Shown here: in pieces, positions 5,208-14,862 of the stretch
Layout of the letters: each line of letters starts with the position of its first letter
How positions within the stretch are numbered: the stretch's first letter is position 1
DNA from: a virus
Strand: one strand, 5' to 3'
IMG/VR virus record: IMGVR_UViG_3300037961_001850
Span: 1 to 21,052 of that record
Length of the DNA: 21,052 nucleotides
Program-made: the position numbers and the translations under genes
Notes under the pieces: generated by a model
Database searches by the model: none
Seen by the model: only the letters and a program-made list of their open reading frames with translations
Told to the model about the DNA's origin: nothing

Positions 5208-5657
5208 ATGGCAGATTTAATCACGACAGTAACGGAAAGCGTTACATTAAACGGAGCTTCTAGAGGCTCAACTAATACTATTACTACTTCTGGAATAAAT
5301 GACGTATTAGAGAGAATTACAACTTGCGTACATAGTCAAGAGACTACTATAGCATTATTTGCAACAGCAAATTATACTTCGCCTGCAGCTATAGACGTAG
5401 AAAATGTAGCTTACGCTAGAGTCACTAATTTAAGTACTACTGACGCAATTTATTTATCTGTAGTAGGCACGGCTACTAACTACACTATAAAACTAAGACC
5501 AGAGTCAAGTCATATAATCTTTAACGGTGAGGAGCTTATGGTTGCTGAGGCAGATACATCTCCAGCTTTTGCTAGTTATGAAGATATTACTAAATTTATT
5601 GTCAAACCAGCAAGCTCAACAGATTGTCAAGTTGAGTTATTTGTAGGCTTAACGTAA
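5208..5657 (+). CDS. Unknown virion-like beta-rich protein
   Basis: The 149-residue protein is rich in Thr, Ser, Val and Ile, with alternating hydrophobic residues typical of a beta sandwich, and contains the block TIKLRPESSHIIFNGEELMVAEADT (about residues 96-120). It lacks a signal peptide or membrane span. In marine Bacteroidetes phages similar small beta-rich proteins occur among tail and decoration proteins; I infer a minor structural role here from composition and from its place between tail genes. The intergenic gap is only two bases upstream and three downstream, so it is part of the same operon. Confidence 0.5.
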   Translation: MADLITTVTESVTLNGASRGSTNTITTSGINDVLERITTCVHSQETTIALFATANYTSPAAIDVENVAYARVTNLSTTDAIYLSVVGTATNYTIKLRPESSHIIFNGEELMVAEADTSPAFASYEDITKFIVKPASSTDCQVELFVGLT

Positions 5658-5660
5658 TAA

Positions 5661-6215
5661 ATGGATAAGGCTTTAAATAAATATTTTACAAAGTTCGCTC
5701 AGAAAGTAGTGCGAGATTCTTTAAAAAATTTAAAGAAAAAAAAAGGAGCTACAGCTTTATCAGACACTGTAAGAGCTGAAGTTAAAAAAGGAGCTAACGG
5801 TTACGAAGTAGATTTTTATATGGCAGATTATGGAGCTTTCTTAGACAAAGGAGTCTCAGGAAACAAACAAATTCAAGAGTATACAACTTATGACGGAAGA
5901 GTAGTAGAAAGTCCTTATAAGTTTAGATCAAAACAGCCGCCGCCTGAGCCTTTAAGTAAATGGATTAAGAAAAAAGGTATAAAACCTAAAGGATTAGGAA
6001 GAGGAAGAGATAAAAAAAGCGGAAGATTTATATCAAATTTAGCCTTTTTAATAGGAAGAAAAATAAAAAGAGACGGACTTAAAAGTTTATCTTTTTTTCA
6101 GAAACCTTTAGGCTTAGGACTTAAAAAATTTGGAAACAATATACTTAATATTTTAGCTGACGATATATCCGATAATATAAGAGTAGTACAAACTAAAATA
6201 AATAAAATACAATGA
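5661..6215 (+). CDS. Putative head-tail joining/minor tail protein (HK97 gp10-like)
   Basis: The 184-residue protein is very basic (many KKK and KKKG segments) with the block DYGAFLDKGVSG (about residues 56-67), then SPYKFRSKQPPPEPLSKWIKKKGIKP (about 83-108), DKKSGRFISNLAFLIGRKIKRDG (about 116-138), and SFFQKPL. I associate this series with the HK97 gp10-like neck/tail-joining group as seen in Bacteroidetes and marine phages. These proteins sit at the head-tail interface or help close the tail tube. The stop overlaps the next gene by four bases (6212-6215, ATGA), so translation is coupled. The family assignment is moderate. Confidence 0.5.
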   Translation: MDKALNKYFTKFAQKVVRDSLKNLKKKKGATALSDTVRAEVKKGANGYEVDFYMADYGAFLDKGVSGNKQIQEYTTYDGRVVESPYKFRSKQPPPEPLSKWIKKKGIKPKGLGRGRDKKSGRFISNLAFLIGRKIKRDGLKSLSFFQKPLGLGLKKFGNNILNILADDISDNIRVVQTKINKIQ

Positions 6216-7714
6216 TTACTATAAATCAGAAACCAGCTTACAAGTTGCTACCCGCTGGACAAGAAATAATATACACAATAGGAGAAAATACTAATCTTTT
6301 GACAAGTAGTGCTATTCAAAACGCTAAAATTATATTGACTCTTACTGTGGCTAATGATTCAAGTCATACTGACGTTATATTTACAAGTCAATTTAAAGCA
6401 GCTCCAAACAGTGCTGGAGTTTGTATGTTTGACATAGGACAAATTTTAGAAAACGGAGTAAGTCCTACTCAGAGCGGAATGTTTGCTACAAATCCTTCTA
6501 GTATTTCTACTTGGCAAAATACAATATTTACAGAAACTAGAACTTATCACTCTATACACAATATCGACAAGTTTGCCTTTGGTAAAAATTGTGGAAAATA
6601 TGTTAAATCAGAATTTCAAATAGAATATTTAGGAGCTGATCCTAATAATCCTAATGTCGTTTCTATTAATCAAAATATGTCCGCTCAAGATGAATTATTT
6701 GTTTTTAATGGATATTTAAATCCAACAGACTTATTAAACTGGCCGAATAATTTAACTAACGATTTTGGTTACGATTTAACTCCTTATATGTTACAAAATT
6801 TAGCTGACACTCCAGCAGGAGGTTATATAACTAATGCTCCTAAAGACCAGTATGCAACTATAAATGACTACGGAACTTTTGCTTTTTTTAATGGAATGAA
6901 TACTTTTGATTTTAGTTTTTTTGTAGGAAGTAGCTCCCCTCCTGTAGGATATAAATTTACAGTTAAAGAAATAAGAATAATATTAAGAGATTCTAATAAT
7001 GTACAACTTGGAAGTACTATTACTATGACAAATTCTCAACTCAATGGAGGTTGGAGTGGAATTGCTGGAACTGGAGACGATGCTACTAATTTTACAAGTC
7101 AAACTAAATTTTTATTTGCAGGAGTCTTTCCAGCTAATTTAAGAGGTTGGAGTGCTGACGCTATTTTACATATTGCTAATACTTCTTACTATCAAATTCA
7201 AGCTTACGATCAAGACGACTTGCCTTTAGGCGAAGAGTATAGAATACATATTGTAAAAGAGTGTTTATATCCACCTGTCCGAATAGCTTGGCTTAACAAA
7301 TTTGGAGCGTGGGATTACTATACTTTCTTAAAAAAATCTAGTAAGAATTTAAAAAGTAAACGTAAAGAATATACTAAACTTAGGGGTACTTGGAATGAAG
7401 CAGTATATAATCCTAACAGACCTACAGGCGGACAGATGAATTATTTAGTACAAACTAACGAGACTATAAAAGTAAATACTGATTATATTACAGAGTCAGA
7501 AGCTGAATGGTTACAAGAATTATTTAATAGTCAACAAATGTATATAGTAAACGATTATCATTTTAATTCAGGAGTAAATAATATAAATAGATTTGTAGAG
7601 CCTGTAATATTAACTACTAGCTCATATAAAGTTAAAACTACAATAAACGATAAATTAATTCAGTACACTTTTGACTTTAAAAGAAACGCTGACAGAAGAA
7701 CTCAAAGAGCTTAA
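6212..7714 (+). CDS. Large tail protein, possible distal tail/tip component
   Basis: The 500-residue protein has beta-rich N-terminal and middle parts and a conserved C-terminal module: RIAWLNKFGAWDYYTFLKKSSK (about residues 356-377), LRGTWNEAVYNP (about 390-401), DYITESEAEWLQELFNSQQMYIV (about 425-447), and PVILTTSSYKVKTTINDKLIQYTFDF. I recognise this module from tail proteins of many Bacteroidetes phages, where it occurs next to the type of gene found immediately downstream. A role in the distal tail or adsorption apparatus is likely. The middle (about 190-345) may be a variable insert, as it is Gly/Asn/Thr-rich and aromatic. No enzymatic motif is apparent. Confidence 0.6.
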   Translation: MITINQKPAYKLLPAGQEIIYTIGENTNLLTSSAIQNAKIILTLTVANDSSHTDVIFTSQFKAAPNSAGVCMFDIGQILENGVSPTQSGMFATNPSSISTWQNTIFTETRTYHSIHNIDKFAFGKNCGKYVKSEFQIEYLGADPNNPNVVSINQNMSAQDELFVFNGYLNPTDLLNWPNNLTNDFGYDLTPYMLQNLADTPAGGYITNAPKDQYATINDYGTFAFFNGMNTFDFSFFVGSSSPPVGYKFTVKEIRIILRDSNNVQLGSTITMTNSQLNGGWSGIAGTGDDATNFTSQTKFLFAGVFPANLRGWSADAILHIANTSYYQIQAYDQDDLPLGEEYRIHIVKECLYPPVRIAWLNKFGAWDYYTFLKKSSKNLKSKRKEYTKLRGTWNEAVYNPNRPTGGQMNYLVQTNETIKVNTDYITESEAEWLQELFNSQQMYIVNDYHFNSGVNNINRFVEPVILTTSSYKVKTTINDKLIQYTFDFKRNADRRTQRA

Positions 7715-7717
7715 AAT

Positions 7718-10528
7718 ATGTCAATACAATTAGCAGTCTTTCCACAAAATTATCAGGGCTACACAGCCTACGCTAATCCGTCTATGAATTTAGTACAAGA
7801 CGGAGCTGCTTTTTTATCTATTCCTCCTTCTTTGTCAGTATCTTTAACTCCTCCTACTCTAGCATATACAGCACTAAATACAAGTCCTGCTAATACGAAC
7901 TGGAAGAGTTTTGGTACTACTGGAGCTACAGCTCCTAATATGCAATTTAATACTAATTTTTTAGTTAACGAATTAAGATTTCAAGGTACAGCTTTAGGAA
8001 CTCCTTGCACTACTGGAGTATATCAAAAAATTACAAATTTAGTACAAGGACAAACTTACGAAATACATTTAGATGTTACTAAGGCTATGACTTTAGGAAG
8101 TGGGGCTAATGAAAAATTAAAACTTGGAGTTTTAGGGAGTCAGTTTGTAAATCCTCCTCCAGTAATTCCAGCAAATTCGCAAATTGTTTCAGGTACTAAC
8201 ACTACAGGAACAAAAGGGCCGATTACATTCACAGCTCAAAGCACTTCAGGAGTTTTAGTTTTGCAATATAGAAGTAATCTAGTAGGAGCTAACGATTATC
8301 TAGGAATATCTAATATAAGAATAACAGCAGCTACAAATAATGTAGCTTATACTAACGGACAAGTTATACTAGATTTATATAATGAACAAGAAATTCCTTT
8401 GACTTTAAGTGCGGATTCATTTACAAAAGTAGGAGAGAAACAACAAAGTTACAGTAAGAATTTTAACTTACCAGCTACAAAACATAATAATAAAGTGTTT
8501 GAGTTTATTTTTGATTTTACTAGACAGTCTACTCAACTCCCTTTATTTAATCCTTATAAGCAAACTAGAGCAATATATAGTCAAAACGGAGTTACTATAT
8601 TTAAAGGATATTTAAGGCTTTTAAATATACAAGAAAAAAAAGGAGAAAGAAGTTATAATGTAAATTTATATTCTGAGTCTACTTCTTTTGCTGATATTGT
8701 CAAAACAAGATCACTTTCAGACTTAAGCAATATACTAAACGAATTAACTCATAAATACAATCGTACTACAATTCAGGAAAGCTGGAGCGGAGTTATTACT
8801 TTAGAAAATGCAATAACAAATTCTAATAGTTTTGCTGGAGACGTAGGAGACACGACTACAGATGTACTAAGATATCCGTTTTGTGATTGGACAGGAAATA
8901 TAAAAGCTGTAGCAAATCAAAATGACGAAGATAACGGAGCTTTAGAAGGTATGCCAGCTTTAAGACAATTAGAAGACGCTTTCAGACCTTTCATAAGTAT
9001 TTTATATTTATGGAATAACATATTTCAAGAAGCTGGATTTACTTACTCATCACAATTTATTCCTGCTACTTTCAAAGACTTGTATATGGATTTTAATTGG
9101 GGAGGGGACACGCATCCTACAAATCAATTATCAGAAGGACAAGCTTTATATAAATCTACAGATGCAGCTATAAATTTTAGTGCTGGAGGAGGAGCAGTAA
9201 CTTTAAAGTTTCCTAGTGCTGACACTTTTGCTCCAAATACAGGATATGATTCTACTACTGGAATATTTACAAGTCCACAAGACAATGTTAAATATGTAAT
9301 AGAATATGAGCTTTTTATGGATATTGACCTAGACACTTCCCCTTTGTCTCCTAGATATGGAAGGTTTCAATGTGAATACACTTTTAACGGACAAGCACTT
9401 ACAGCAAATACTCAAATAGTTCAAATAAGTACAGCGGCTAGTATAATTACATTTAACGGAGTTTTTGAAGAAGTGTTAAATAACGCAGATACTTTAAAAT
9501 TTACTTTTGAATTAATTTCTTCAGGAGCATCAACAGGGCATTTTGAAGCAATTTCTAGAATATCAGGAGGAGCTTCGCAAGGTAATATTACTACTGGCTC
9601 AATGTTAAACACTTTAAGAGGAGAGCTTAATCAATGGGAATTTTGTAAAGGTTTAATGACTATGTTTAATCTTGTTATGTTACAAGATAAATCTAATCCT
9701 ACAAACCTTATAATAGAGCCTTATCAATACGTATTTATAGAAAACTTAGTAGGATTAAATCCTAAGACTTTAGATTGGACGGATAAAGTAGATACTGACG
9801 ATTTAAAGCTAGAGCCTTTAAAATTAAAACAAACGACTCTCTTTGCTTATGACGAAGACAAAGACCACGCTTTTAACGTCTACAAAAATGCTACAGGAGG
9901 CTTTCAATATGGAAGTTTAAAGTATACAGTTCCTGAATATACTTTAGTTACTGGCGAACAAAAAATAATATGTAAGCCTTTTGCAGCTACAGTTATGAAA
10001 CCTATCTTTGATTTTACTCCTTCTTTTATAGCTCCAGCTATATATTCAGCAAATGAAGAAGGAACAGAGTTTCAGGCTTTTGAAAATAAGCCTCGTATTT
10101 TATTTAATGTATCAGGAAACACTCCTTATCAAATTTCTAACGCTCAAGGAGGATTAACGTATTTTATAAAATATCAAAACGGAGTTTCTGGAACTAATCA
10201 ACATACTTACGGATTATTTTCTCATACTGAGTCTATTCCTTCTACAGCTACAGGCGAAGACTATAATTTTGGAGCTTGTCAATTTGTAGGAAGTGTAGGA
10301 GTGCCACCAGTAGCAAATCTTTTTAGTAGATACTATCAAGACTATTACGATCAATTATACCATCCAGACACTAGAACTTTAAAATTAAGAATGTATTTAA
10401 GTGAAAACGATATAAGTAATTTTGAGTTTTACGATAAAATTATGATTAAAAATAGATTGTTTAGAGTAGATAAAATAAATTATAAGCCTGACACATTATC
10501 AACAGTTGAACTAATACTTTTACCCTAA
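7718..10528 (+). CDS. Very large tail tip/baseplate hub-like protein with carbohydrate-binding-like insert
   Basis: At 936 residues this is the largest gene. Residues about 30-207 form a beta-rich domain with VYQKITNLVQGQTYEIHLDV and ILQY-like strands resembling the jelly-roll carbohydrate-binding modules seen in phage fibres. From about residue 213 the family-like part begins: GQVILDLYNEQEIPLTLSAD, then SYSKNFNLPATKHNN and IFKGYLRLLNIQEKKGERSY, a pattern I know from Bacteroidetes phage tail proteins. The end (DKIMIKNRLFRVDKINYKP) resembles a beta-barrel closing module. The stop overlaps the next ATG (ATG at 10528). It probably forms the hub at the tail tip and contacts host surface glycans; that last point is inference from the insert. 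Confidence 0.6.
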   Translation: MSIQLAVFPQNYQGYTAYANPSMNLVQDGAAFLSIPPSLSVSLTPPTLAYTALNTSPANTNWKSFGTTGATAPNMQFNTNFLVNELRFQGTALGTPCTTGVYQKITNLVQGQTYEIHLDVTKAMTLGSGANEKLKLGVLGSQFVNPPPVIPANSQIVSGTNTTGTKGPITFTAQSTSGVLVLQYRSNLVGANDYLGISNIRITAATNNVAYTNGQVILDLYNEQEIPLTLSADSFTKVGEKQQSYSKNFNLPATKHNNKVFEFIFDFTRQSTQLPLFNPYKQTRAIYSQNGVTIFKGYLRLLNIQEKKGERSYNVNLYSESTSFADIVKTRSLSDLSNILNELTHKYNRTTIQESWSGVITLENAITNSNSFAGDVGDTTTDVLRYPFCDWTGNIKAVANQNDEDNGALEGMPALRQLEDAFRPFISILYLWNNIFQEAGFTYSSQFIPATFKDLYMDFNWGGDTHPTNQLSEGQALYKSTDAAINFSAGGGAVTLKFPSADTFAPNTGYDSTTGIFTSPQDNVKYVIEYELFMDIDLDTSPLSPRYGRFQCEYTFNGQALTANTQIVQISTAASIITFNGVFEEVLNNADTLKFTFELISSGASTGHFEAISRISGGASQGNITTGSMLNTLRGELNQWEFCKGLMTMFNLVMLQDKSNPTNLIIEPYQYVFIENLVGLNPKTLDWTDKVDTDDLKLEPLKLKQTTLFAYDEDKDHAFNVYKNATGGFQYGSLKYTVPEYTLVTGEQKIICKPFAATVMKPIFDFTPSFIAPAIYSANEEGTEFQAFENKPRILFNVSGNTPYQISNAQGGLTYFIKYQNGVSGTNQHTYGLFSHTESIPSTATGEDYNFGACQFVGSVGVPPVANLFSRYYQDYYDQLYHPDTRTLKLRMYLSENDISNFEFYDKIMIKNRLFRVDKINYKPDTLSTVELILLP

Positions 10529-11436
10529 TGTCATTTAAAAGAGATAATATTACGTATAGAAACGGATTTACAGTTAAACCTTATGAAATAACTTCTCAAG
10601 GACAGGTACTTTTTACTGACGGTACTACAAACGATTTAATTCCTAATAAAACAGCTTGCGAGGCTTACGGATATACATACGACCAAAATTCGCAAACTTG
10701 TAGACTTAATCAACAGCACAGCGTCCAGCTTAATACAAATATGCAGGAGGTTAATATGATAAAAACAGGTTTAAATAATACTTGTTATATAGGCTCTAAT
10801 TATGGACTTATTGGAGGCACAGATAATCAAATACAAGGAATGTCTAGAAACGACTTAGTTTTTGGAAGTGAAAATATAGTAACAAATGAAATAAATAATG
10901 CTACAGTTTTAGGAGTAAGAGGAAATGCAACTAGACAGTCAGAGTTTGTAATTGGAGGAGGCAAAAATAAACTGAGCAAAGTAGACGGAGAGGCTACTAC
11001 TAACACTTTTACAGACAGACAATTTTCTATAGTAGAATTAAGCGGAGTTAGTACTAGTAACGCAGCAATTAATTTAACTGTAAACGGAGACGGAAGTAGT
11101 TTTATAAATGTAAAGAATAATACAATTTTAGGATATGAATTGTATTTAACAAGATTAGAAGTAGGAGGCTCAGCTGGTACGGCTGGAGACTTTTCTTATA
11201 GAAATCAAAAAGGAGTAGTACAAATAGACAATAATTACGCTATGGATATAATAGTAGGATTTACTAGAAATATAGGGAAAGTAGGAGGAGTAAACGGAAC
11301 TTTTACTTTAATAGATTCTAGTACTACAGACGTAAAGTCTTTAAGTATACAATGTAGCGACAGAAATAACGTAACTAACGTATGGAGCGCAGTAGTTTAT
11401 TTACACGAACTAATTAGCACTAACGTAACATTTTAA
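10528..11436 (+). CDS. Putative tail fibre protein with YadA-like repeats
   Basis: The 302-residue protein has an N-terminal part with two Cys near the Tyr-rich stretch (CEAYGYTYDQNSQTCR, about residues 44-59). A run of short repeats follows (about 84-150; NTCYIGSNYGLIGG, NDLVFGSENIV, NATVLGVRGNA, SEFVIGGG), in which hydrophobic pairs recur about every 14-16 residues. This is the pattern of the left-handed beta-roll of trimeric YadA-type adhesins and phage fibres. The C-terminal half is beta-rich (FSIVELSGVS onwards) and could be a head or knob domain. It is joined to the upstream tail-tip gene by a one-base overlap of stop and start, consistent with co-assembly. Receptor binding is inference. 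Confidence 0.55.
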   Translation: MSFKRDNITYRNGFTVKPYEITSQGQVLFTDGTTNDLIPNKTACEAYGYTYDQNSQTCRLNQQHSVQLNTNMQEVNMIKTGLNNTCYIGSNYGLIGGTDNQIQGMSRNDLVFGSENIVTNEINNATVLGVRGNATRQSEFVIGGGKNKLSKVDGEATTNTFTDRQFSIVELSGVSTSNAAINLTVNGDGSSFINVKNNTILGYELYLTRLEVGGSAGTAGDFSYRNQKGVVQIDNNYAMDIIVGFTRNIGKVGGVNGTFTLIDSSTTDVKSLSIQCSDRNNVTNVWSAVVYLHELISTNVTF

Positions 11437-11448
11437 AACAGAATAAGT

Positions 11449-13359
11449 ATGGCTAGAGAAGAGTTAATATTTTCGGTAAAATCAGATATAAAACAAGTCA
11501 CTAAAGAAGTTCAACAGTTTGAAAAATCTTTAGACTCAGTTACTAAAGAATATAACGAACTTGGGGAGCAAATTAATATACAAAATAACGTCATTAACGA
11601 CTTAGAAAAAAATCTAATTGAGTTAAAAGCTAAACAAGATGAAATTCCTAAAGGAGCTTTTTATAAAGGAATAGACAATTTAAACAAACAAATAGCAGAC
11701 ACTACTAAAGAATTAAAGCTAGAAAAAATAGGATTAAAAGAATTAAAACAGCAACAGTCTCAAGCTAGCAAAGAAGTAAAAAAGTTTACAGATGAACAGA
11801 AAGAGTCAAATAAAGCTTTAGAAGACGGAGTAGGAAACTTTCGTTTATTTGGAGTTTCTTTAAATGACGTTAGGGCTACTACAAAAAAAATAATACCTAC
11901 TATAAAATTAATGTTTAGAAGTATAACAGCTGGTATTATGAGCACAGGAATAGGAGCTTTACTTATAGCCTTTGGCTCTTTAGCTACTTATTTTACAAGT
12001 ACAAAAAAAGGAGCAGACGAATTACGAGTAATTTTTGCTAAACTGGGAGCGGCTGTTGACGTTATAAAAGACAGGATATCAGCATTTGGAGGAATTATTA
12101 AAAATTACTTTACAGGAAAAACTTCATTAAAAGAAGCTGTAAATGATACAAAAGAGGCTTTCTCTGGTATGGGCGAAGAGATAAATAAAGAAGTAAAAAT
12201 AATGGGTGAGCTAGAAAAGGCTACTCAAAGACTAAGAGATGCTGATAACGAATTTATGATTCAAAAGGCAGCAACTAGACAAGAAATAGAAAGAGCTCGA
12301 CTAATTGCAGAAGATGAAACTAAGTCCGCAGAAGAAAGACTTACAAATTTAAAAAAGGCTTTAGACTTAGAGAAAGAGACTACAGATCAAGAATTAAAAC
12401 TTGCAAGAGAAAGAGTAAGAATACAAGAGCAGCAAATGGAACAAAGCGAAAACTTAGCTGAAGACGAAGAGAAACTAGCTCAGTTAAAAGCTCAACTTAT
12501 TGATACAGAAACAGCTTCTTTAAAAATGAGAAGACGAGTAGTAACTGAAGTTAATGCTTTAGAAAGAGAAATAGCTGCAGAAAAAAAAGCAAGAGACGAA
12601 GAGGAGCAAGCTAGAATAGACGAAAAAAACGCTCAAGAACAGAAAGACAAAGACGATAAATTAAGAAGAGAAAAGGAAGCAAACGATGCACTACAAGCTT
12701 TGAAAGAAGAAAACTTTTTAGCAGCAATAGAAGACGAGAAAGAGAGAGCACTAGCTGAGCTTGAAATTCAGAAAAAAAAGGAAGAGGAGGAGCTAAAACA
12801 ATTTGACAATTTTACAGAGCTAAAAATTGAATTAGATAAAAAATATAAAAGAGCTAAAGACAAGCTTAACGAAGTAGATGTCAAAGACGAAAAATTAACT
12901 AATAAACAAAAATTAGATTTAGCTAAAAATACTTTTAACGATTTAGCTACTATAGCAGGTAAAGAAAGTAAAGCAGGGAAAGCCGCAGCAATAGCAGCAA
13001 CTACTATTAGTACGTTTCAAGGAGCTCAAGAATCTTATAAGTCTTTAGCAGGAATACCTGTAGTAGGGCCGGCACTAGGAGCGGCCGCAGCAGCTGCAGC
13101 TATAGTAAACGGATTTAAAACTATTCAAGCAATAAAATCAGAAAGCTCTTCAGCACCTAGTCAATCAGGAGGAGGAGGAGGCTCTATAGCTCAAGCTCAA
13201 ACTGTAGACGCTGCACCTACAGAAGCTTTAGCCGCTTCAGGAGCTTTTACTTTAGGAGGGGGCGAAGAGCCAGAGCCTGTTAAGGCTTTTGTTGTCGCTG
13301 ACGAAATGACTAATAGTCAAGAGCAGCTAGGAGAAATTAGAAGAAATTCTACTCTATAA
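11449..13359 (+). CDS. Tape measure protein
   Basis: The 636-residue protein has long helical, charged segments: residues about 14-125 and about 245-480 are heptad-like coiled coil rich in Glu, Lys and Gln. A hydrophobic segment lies at about 161-183 (AGIMSTGIGALLIAFGSLATYF), and an Ala-rich hydrophobic segment (PVVGPALGAAAAAAAIVNGF) at about 530-550 is followed by a five-Gly linker. The end (EPVKAFVVADEMTNSQ ... RRNSTL) matches the tail-end motif I know from Bacteroidetes tape measure proteins. This protein sets tail length and is ejected ahead of the DNA. At about 1.5 angstrom per residue it would specify a tail of about 95 nm. It follows the tail tip and fibre genes instead of preceding them. 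Confidence 0.85.
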   Translation: MAREELIFSVKSDIKQVTKEVQQFEKSLDSVTKEYNELGEQINIQNNVINDLEKNLIELKAKQDEIPKGAFYKGIDNLNKQIADTTKELKLEKIGLKELKQQQSQASKEVKKFTDEQKESNKALEDGVGNFRLFGVSLNDVRATTKKIIPTIKLMFRSITAGIMSTGIGALLIAFGSLATYFTSTKKGADELRVIFAKLGAAVDVIKDRISAFGGIIKNYFTGKTSLKEAVNDTKEAFSGMGEEINKEVKIMGELEKATQRLRDADNEFMIQKAATRQEIERARLIAEDETKSAEERLTNLKKALDLEKETTDQELKLARERVRIQEQQMEQSENLAEDEEKLAQLKAQLIDTETASLKMRRRVVTEVNALEREIAAEKKARDEEEQARIDEKNAQEQKDKDDKLRREKEANDALQALKEENFLAAIEDEKERALAELEIQKKKEEEELKQFDNFTELKIELDKKYKRAKDKLNEVDVKDEKLTNKQKLDLAKNTFNDLATIAGKESKAGKAAAIAATTISTFQGAQESYKSLAGIPVVGPALGAAAAAAAIVNGFKTIQAIKSESSSAPSQSGGGGGSIAQAQTVDAAPTEALAASGAFTLGGGEEPEPVKAFVVADEMTNSQEQLGEIRRNSTL

Positions 13360-13393
13360 ATCAAATAATTAACTTTTAAATACATAATAGAAT

Positions 13394-14116
13394 ATGCCTT
13401 GTAAAAAATGTAAAGACGGTAACGTAAAATGGGGAAACACTGGCGAGTGTAAATACGACACTATAGAAGAGTGCGAGAAAGCAAATAAAGATTATTACGA
13501 TAAAACTACTCGAATCGTAGAGCTTGTAATAGACGAAGATTCTAAAGACTTAGCTATTGACGCTATTAGTTTAGTGACAGCTCCAGCTATAGAAGAGAAT
13601 TTTGTTTATATGAACAAAGCAAAAAATAATCTAACTTTAGCAAAAGTAGACGAAGCTAAAAAAGAAATAATTTCTCCAGCTCTTATTCCAAATAAAAATA
13701 TATATAGATATAATGCAGAATTAGACGAAGACTACTACGTCTACTTTTCGCCAGAGACTGTAAAACAATCAGCTTATTTATACTTAAAAAATAACAATCA
13801 TCATAAAGCTACTTATCAGCATCAAGACAGAGTTTCAGGAGTTTTAACTGTCGAATCGTGGATAATAGAAAACCCTAAAATGGATAAGTCTACTTTATAC
13901 GGATTCTCACTTCCTAAAGGGACTTGGATGGTAAAAATGAAGGTCTCAAATGAAGAGCTCTGGAGTCGTATAGTCGAAGGTGAACTTAAGGGTTTAAGTA
14001 TAGAAGGCTACTTTGTAGATCGGTTTCAAAAAATGAATGAAAGAAAGCCTAAAGACGAAGAAATTTTACAAGCTCTTTTAGAAATATTAAACGAAAATCA
14101 AACAAACAGTAAATAA
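13394..14116 (+). CDS. XkdF-like prohead protease with N-terminal Cys module
   Basis: The 240-residue protein contains the XkdF-type block KGTWMVKMKVSNEELW (about residues 175-190) followed by IVEGELKGLSIEGYF (about 193-207), the signature of the putative phage serine protease family S78_2. S202 in GLSIEG is the candidate nucleophile, and the His cluster at 136-143 (HHKATYQH) could supply the partner; this catalytic reading is inference. Residues 1-27 form a Cys module (CKKC, then GNTGECKYDTIEEC), probably metal-binding. Prohead proteases remove the scaffold and trim the capsid protein during maturation. It lies directly before the scaffold and capsid genes, as expected. ATG at 13394 follows the leader ACATAATAGAAT. 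Confidence 0.7.
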   Translation: MPCKKCKDGNVKWGNTGECKYDTIEECEKANKDYYDKTTRIVELVIDEDSKDLAIDAISLVTAPAIEENFVYMNKAKNNLTLAKVDEAKKEIISPALIPNKNIYRYNAELDEDYYVYFSPETVKQSAYLYLKNNNHHKATYQHQDRVSGVLTVESWIIENPKMDKSTLYGFSLPKGTWMVKMKVSNEELWSRIVEGELKGLSIEGYFVDRFQKMNERKPKDEEILQALLEILNENQTNSK

Positions 14117-14140
14117 ATATATATATAAAAAAGACTAATT

Positions 14141-14860
14141 ATGGATATCAAAGAACAAATACTTGTAGCACTTGGTTTAAATAAGGCTAAGGAGCTTAAA
14201 TTAGAGTGGCAGTCAAAGACAGAAGACGGCACGATTTTAGTAAGTACCGCTGACGAATTAGAAGCGGGAACAGACATAGGAGTACTAACCGAAGACGGAA
14301 CTGTAATACCTTTGCCTATCGGAACGTATAAGACAGAAACAGGCTTAACTGTAAGAATTGAAGAGGAAGGAGTAGTAGGAGAGCTGATAGAGTCAGAAAC
14401 TGAGGAAGAGGAAACTCCAAAAGAGGAAGTAGAAGCAGCTAAAAAAGACAAAGACGAAGACGATTACGAATCAGAAGCTGAAGAAACAGACTGGGCTAAG
14501 ACTTACGAAGAAATGAAAGACAGAGTCGATAATTTAGAAGACGCTATAGCTGATATAAAAGCTAAAATAGGAGGAGACGAAATGAAAGACGAGGAAGTAG
14601 AAGAGGAAGAAATGAGCGAAGAGACTAAAGAGCCTTCTGTAAATCCTAGCAAGAAAACTACTAAGACTACGGAAACTATAGAGTTTAGCTTAGAGGAGTT
14701 AAAAGCTGAAAACAAAAAGCTTAAAGAAGAGCTTAATAAAAAGCCAGCTGAAGCACCTTTAAATACTAATAAATTTAGTAGCGAAAAAGCTACACTAAGC
14801 AAAAAAGAATATAGAAAACTTTCACAAAGGGAAAGATTCTTATACAATTTAAATAAATAA
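14141..14860 (+). CDS. Putative scaffolding protein
   Basis: The 239-residue protein is strongly acidic, with Glu/Asp-rich stretches at about 83-120 and 149-168. A predicted coiled coil lies at about 122-142 (TYEEMKDRVDNLEDAIADIK), a second helix at about 182-200, and a basic end (KKEYRKLSQRERFLYNLNK) that could bind the capsid protein. Sequence order protease, scaffold, capsid is typical of HK97-like phages, and an acidic helical protein of this size in the middle slot is most likely the scaffold. The N-terminal 80 residues are beta-like (TEDGTVIPLPIGTYKTETGLTVRIEEEG) and may be a separate domain. No sequence motif proves the role. Confidence 0.6.
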   Translation: MDIKEQILVALGLNKAKELKLEWQSKTEDGTILVSTADELEAGTDIGVLTEDGTVIPLPIGTYKTETGLTVRIEEEGVVGELIESETEEEETPKEEVEAAKKDKDEDDYESEAEETDWAKTYEEMKDRVDNLEDAIADIKAKIGGDEMKDEEVEEEEMSEETKEPSVNPSKKTTKTTETIEFSLEELKAENKKLKEELNKKPAEAPLNTNKFSSEKATLSKKEYRKLSQRERFLYNLNK

Positions 14861-14862
14861 TA

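Noticed and set aside
9124-9612. Two reverse-strand frames (70 and 63 codons) in the tail-tip gene
   Set aside because: They have no upstream signals and sit inside a continuous, motif-bearing gene.
14098-14847. Two long open frames (117 and 114 codons) on the reverse strand across the scaffold gene
   Set aside because: They are Ser/Leu-rich mirror images of Glu/Lys-rich codons in the acidic scaffold gene, with no motif and no promoter.
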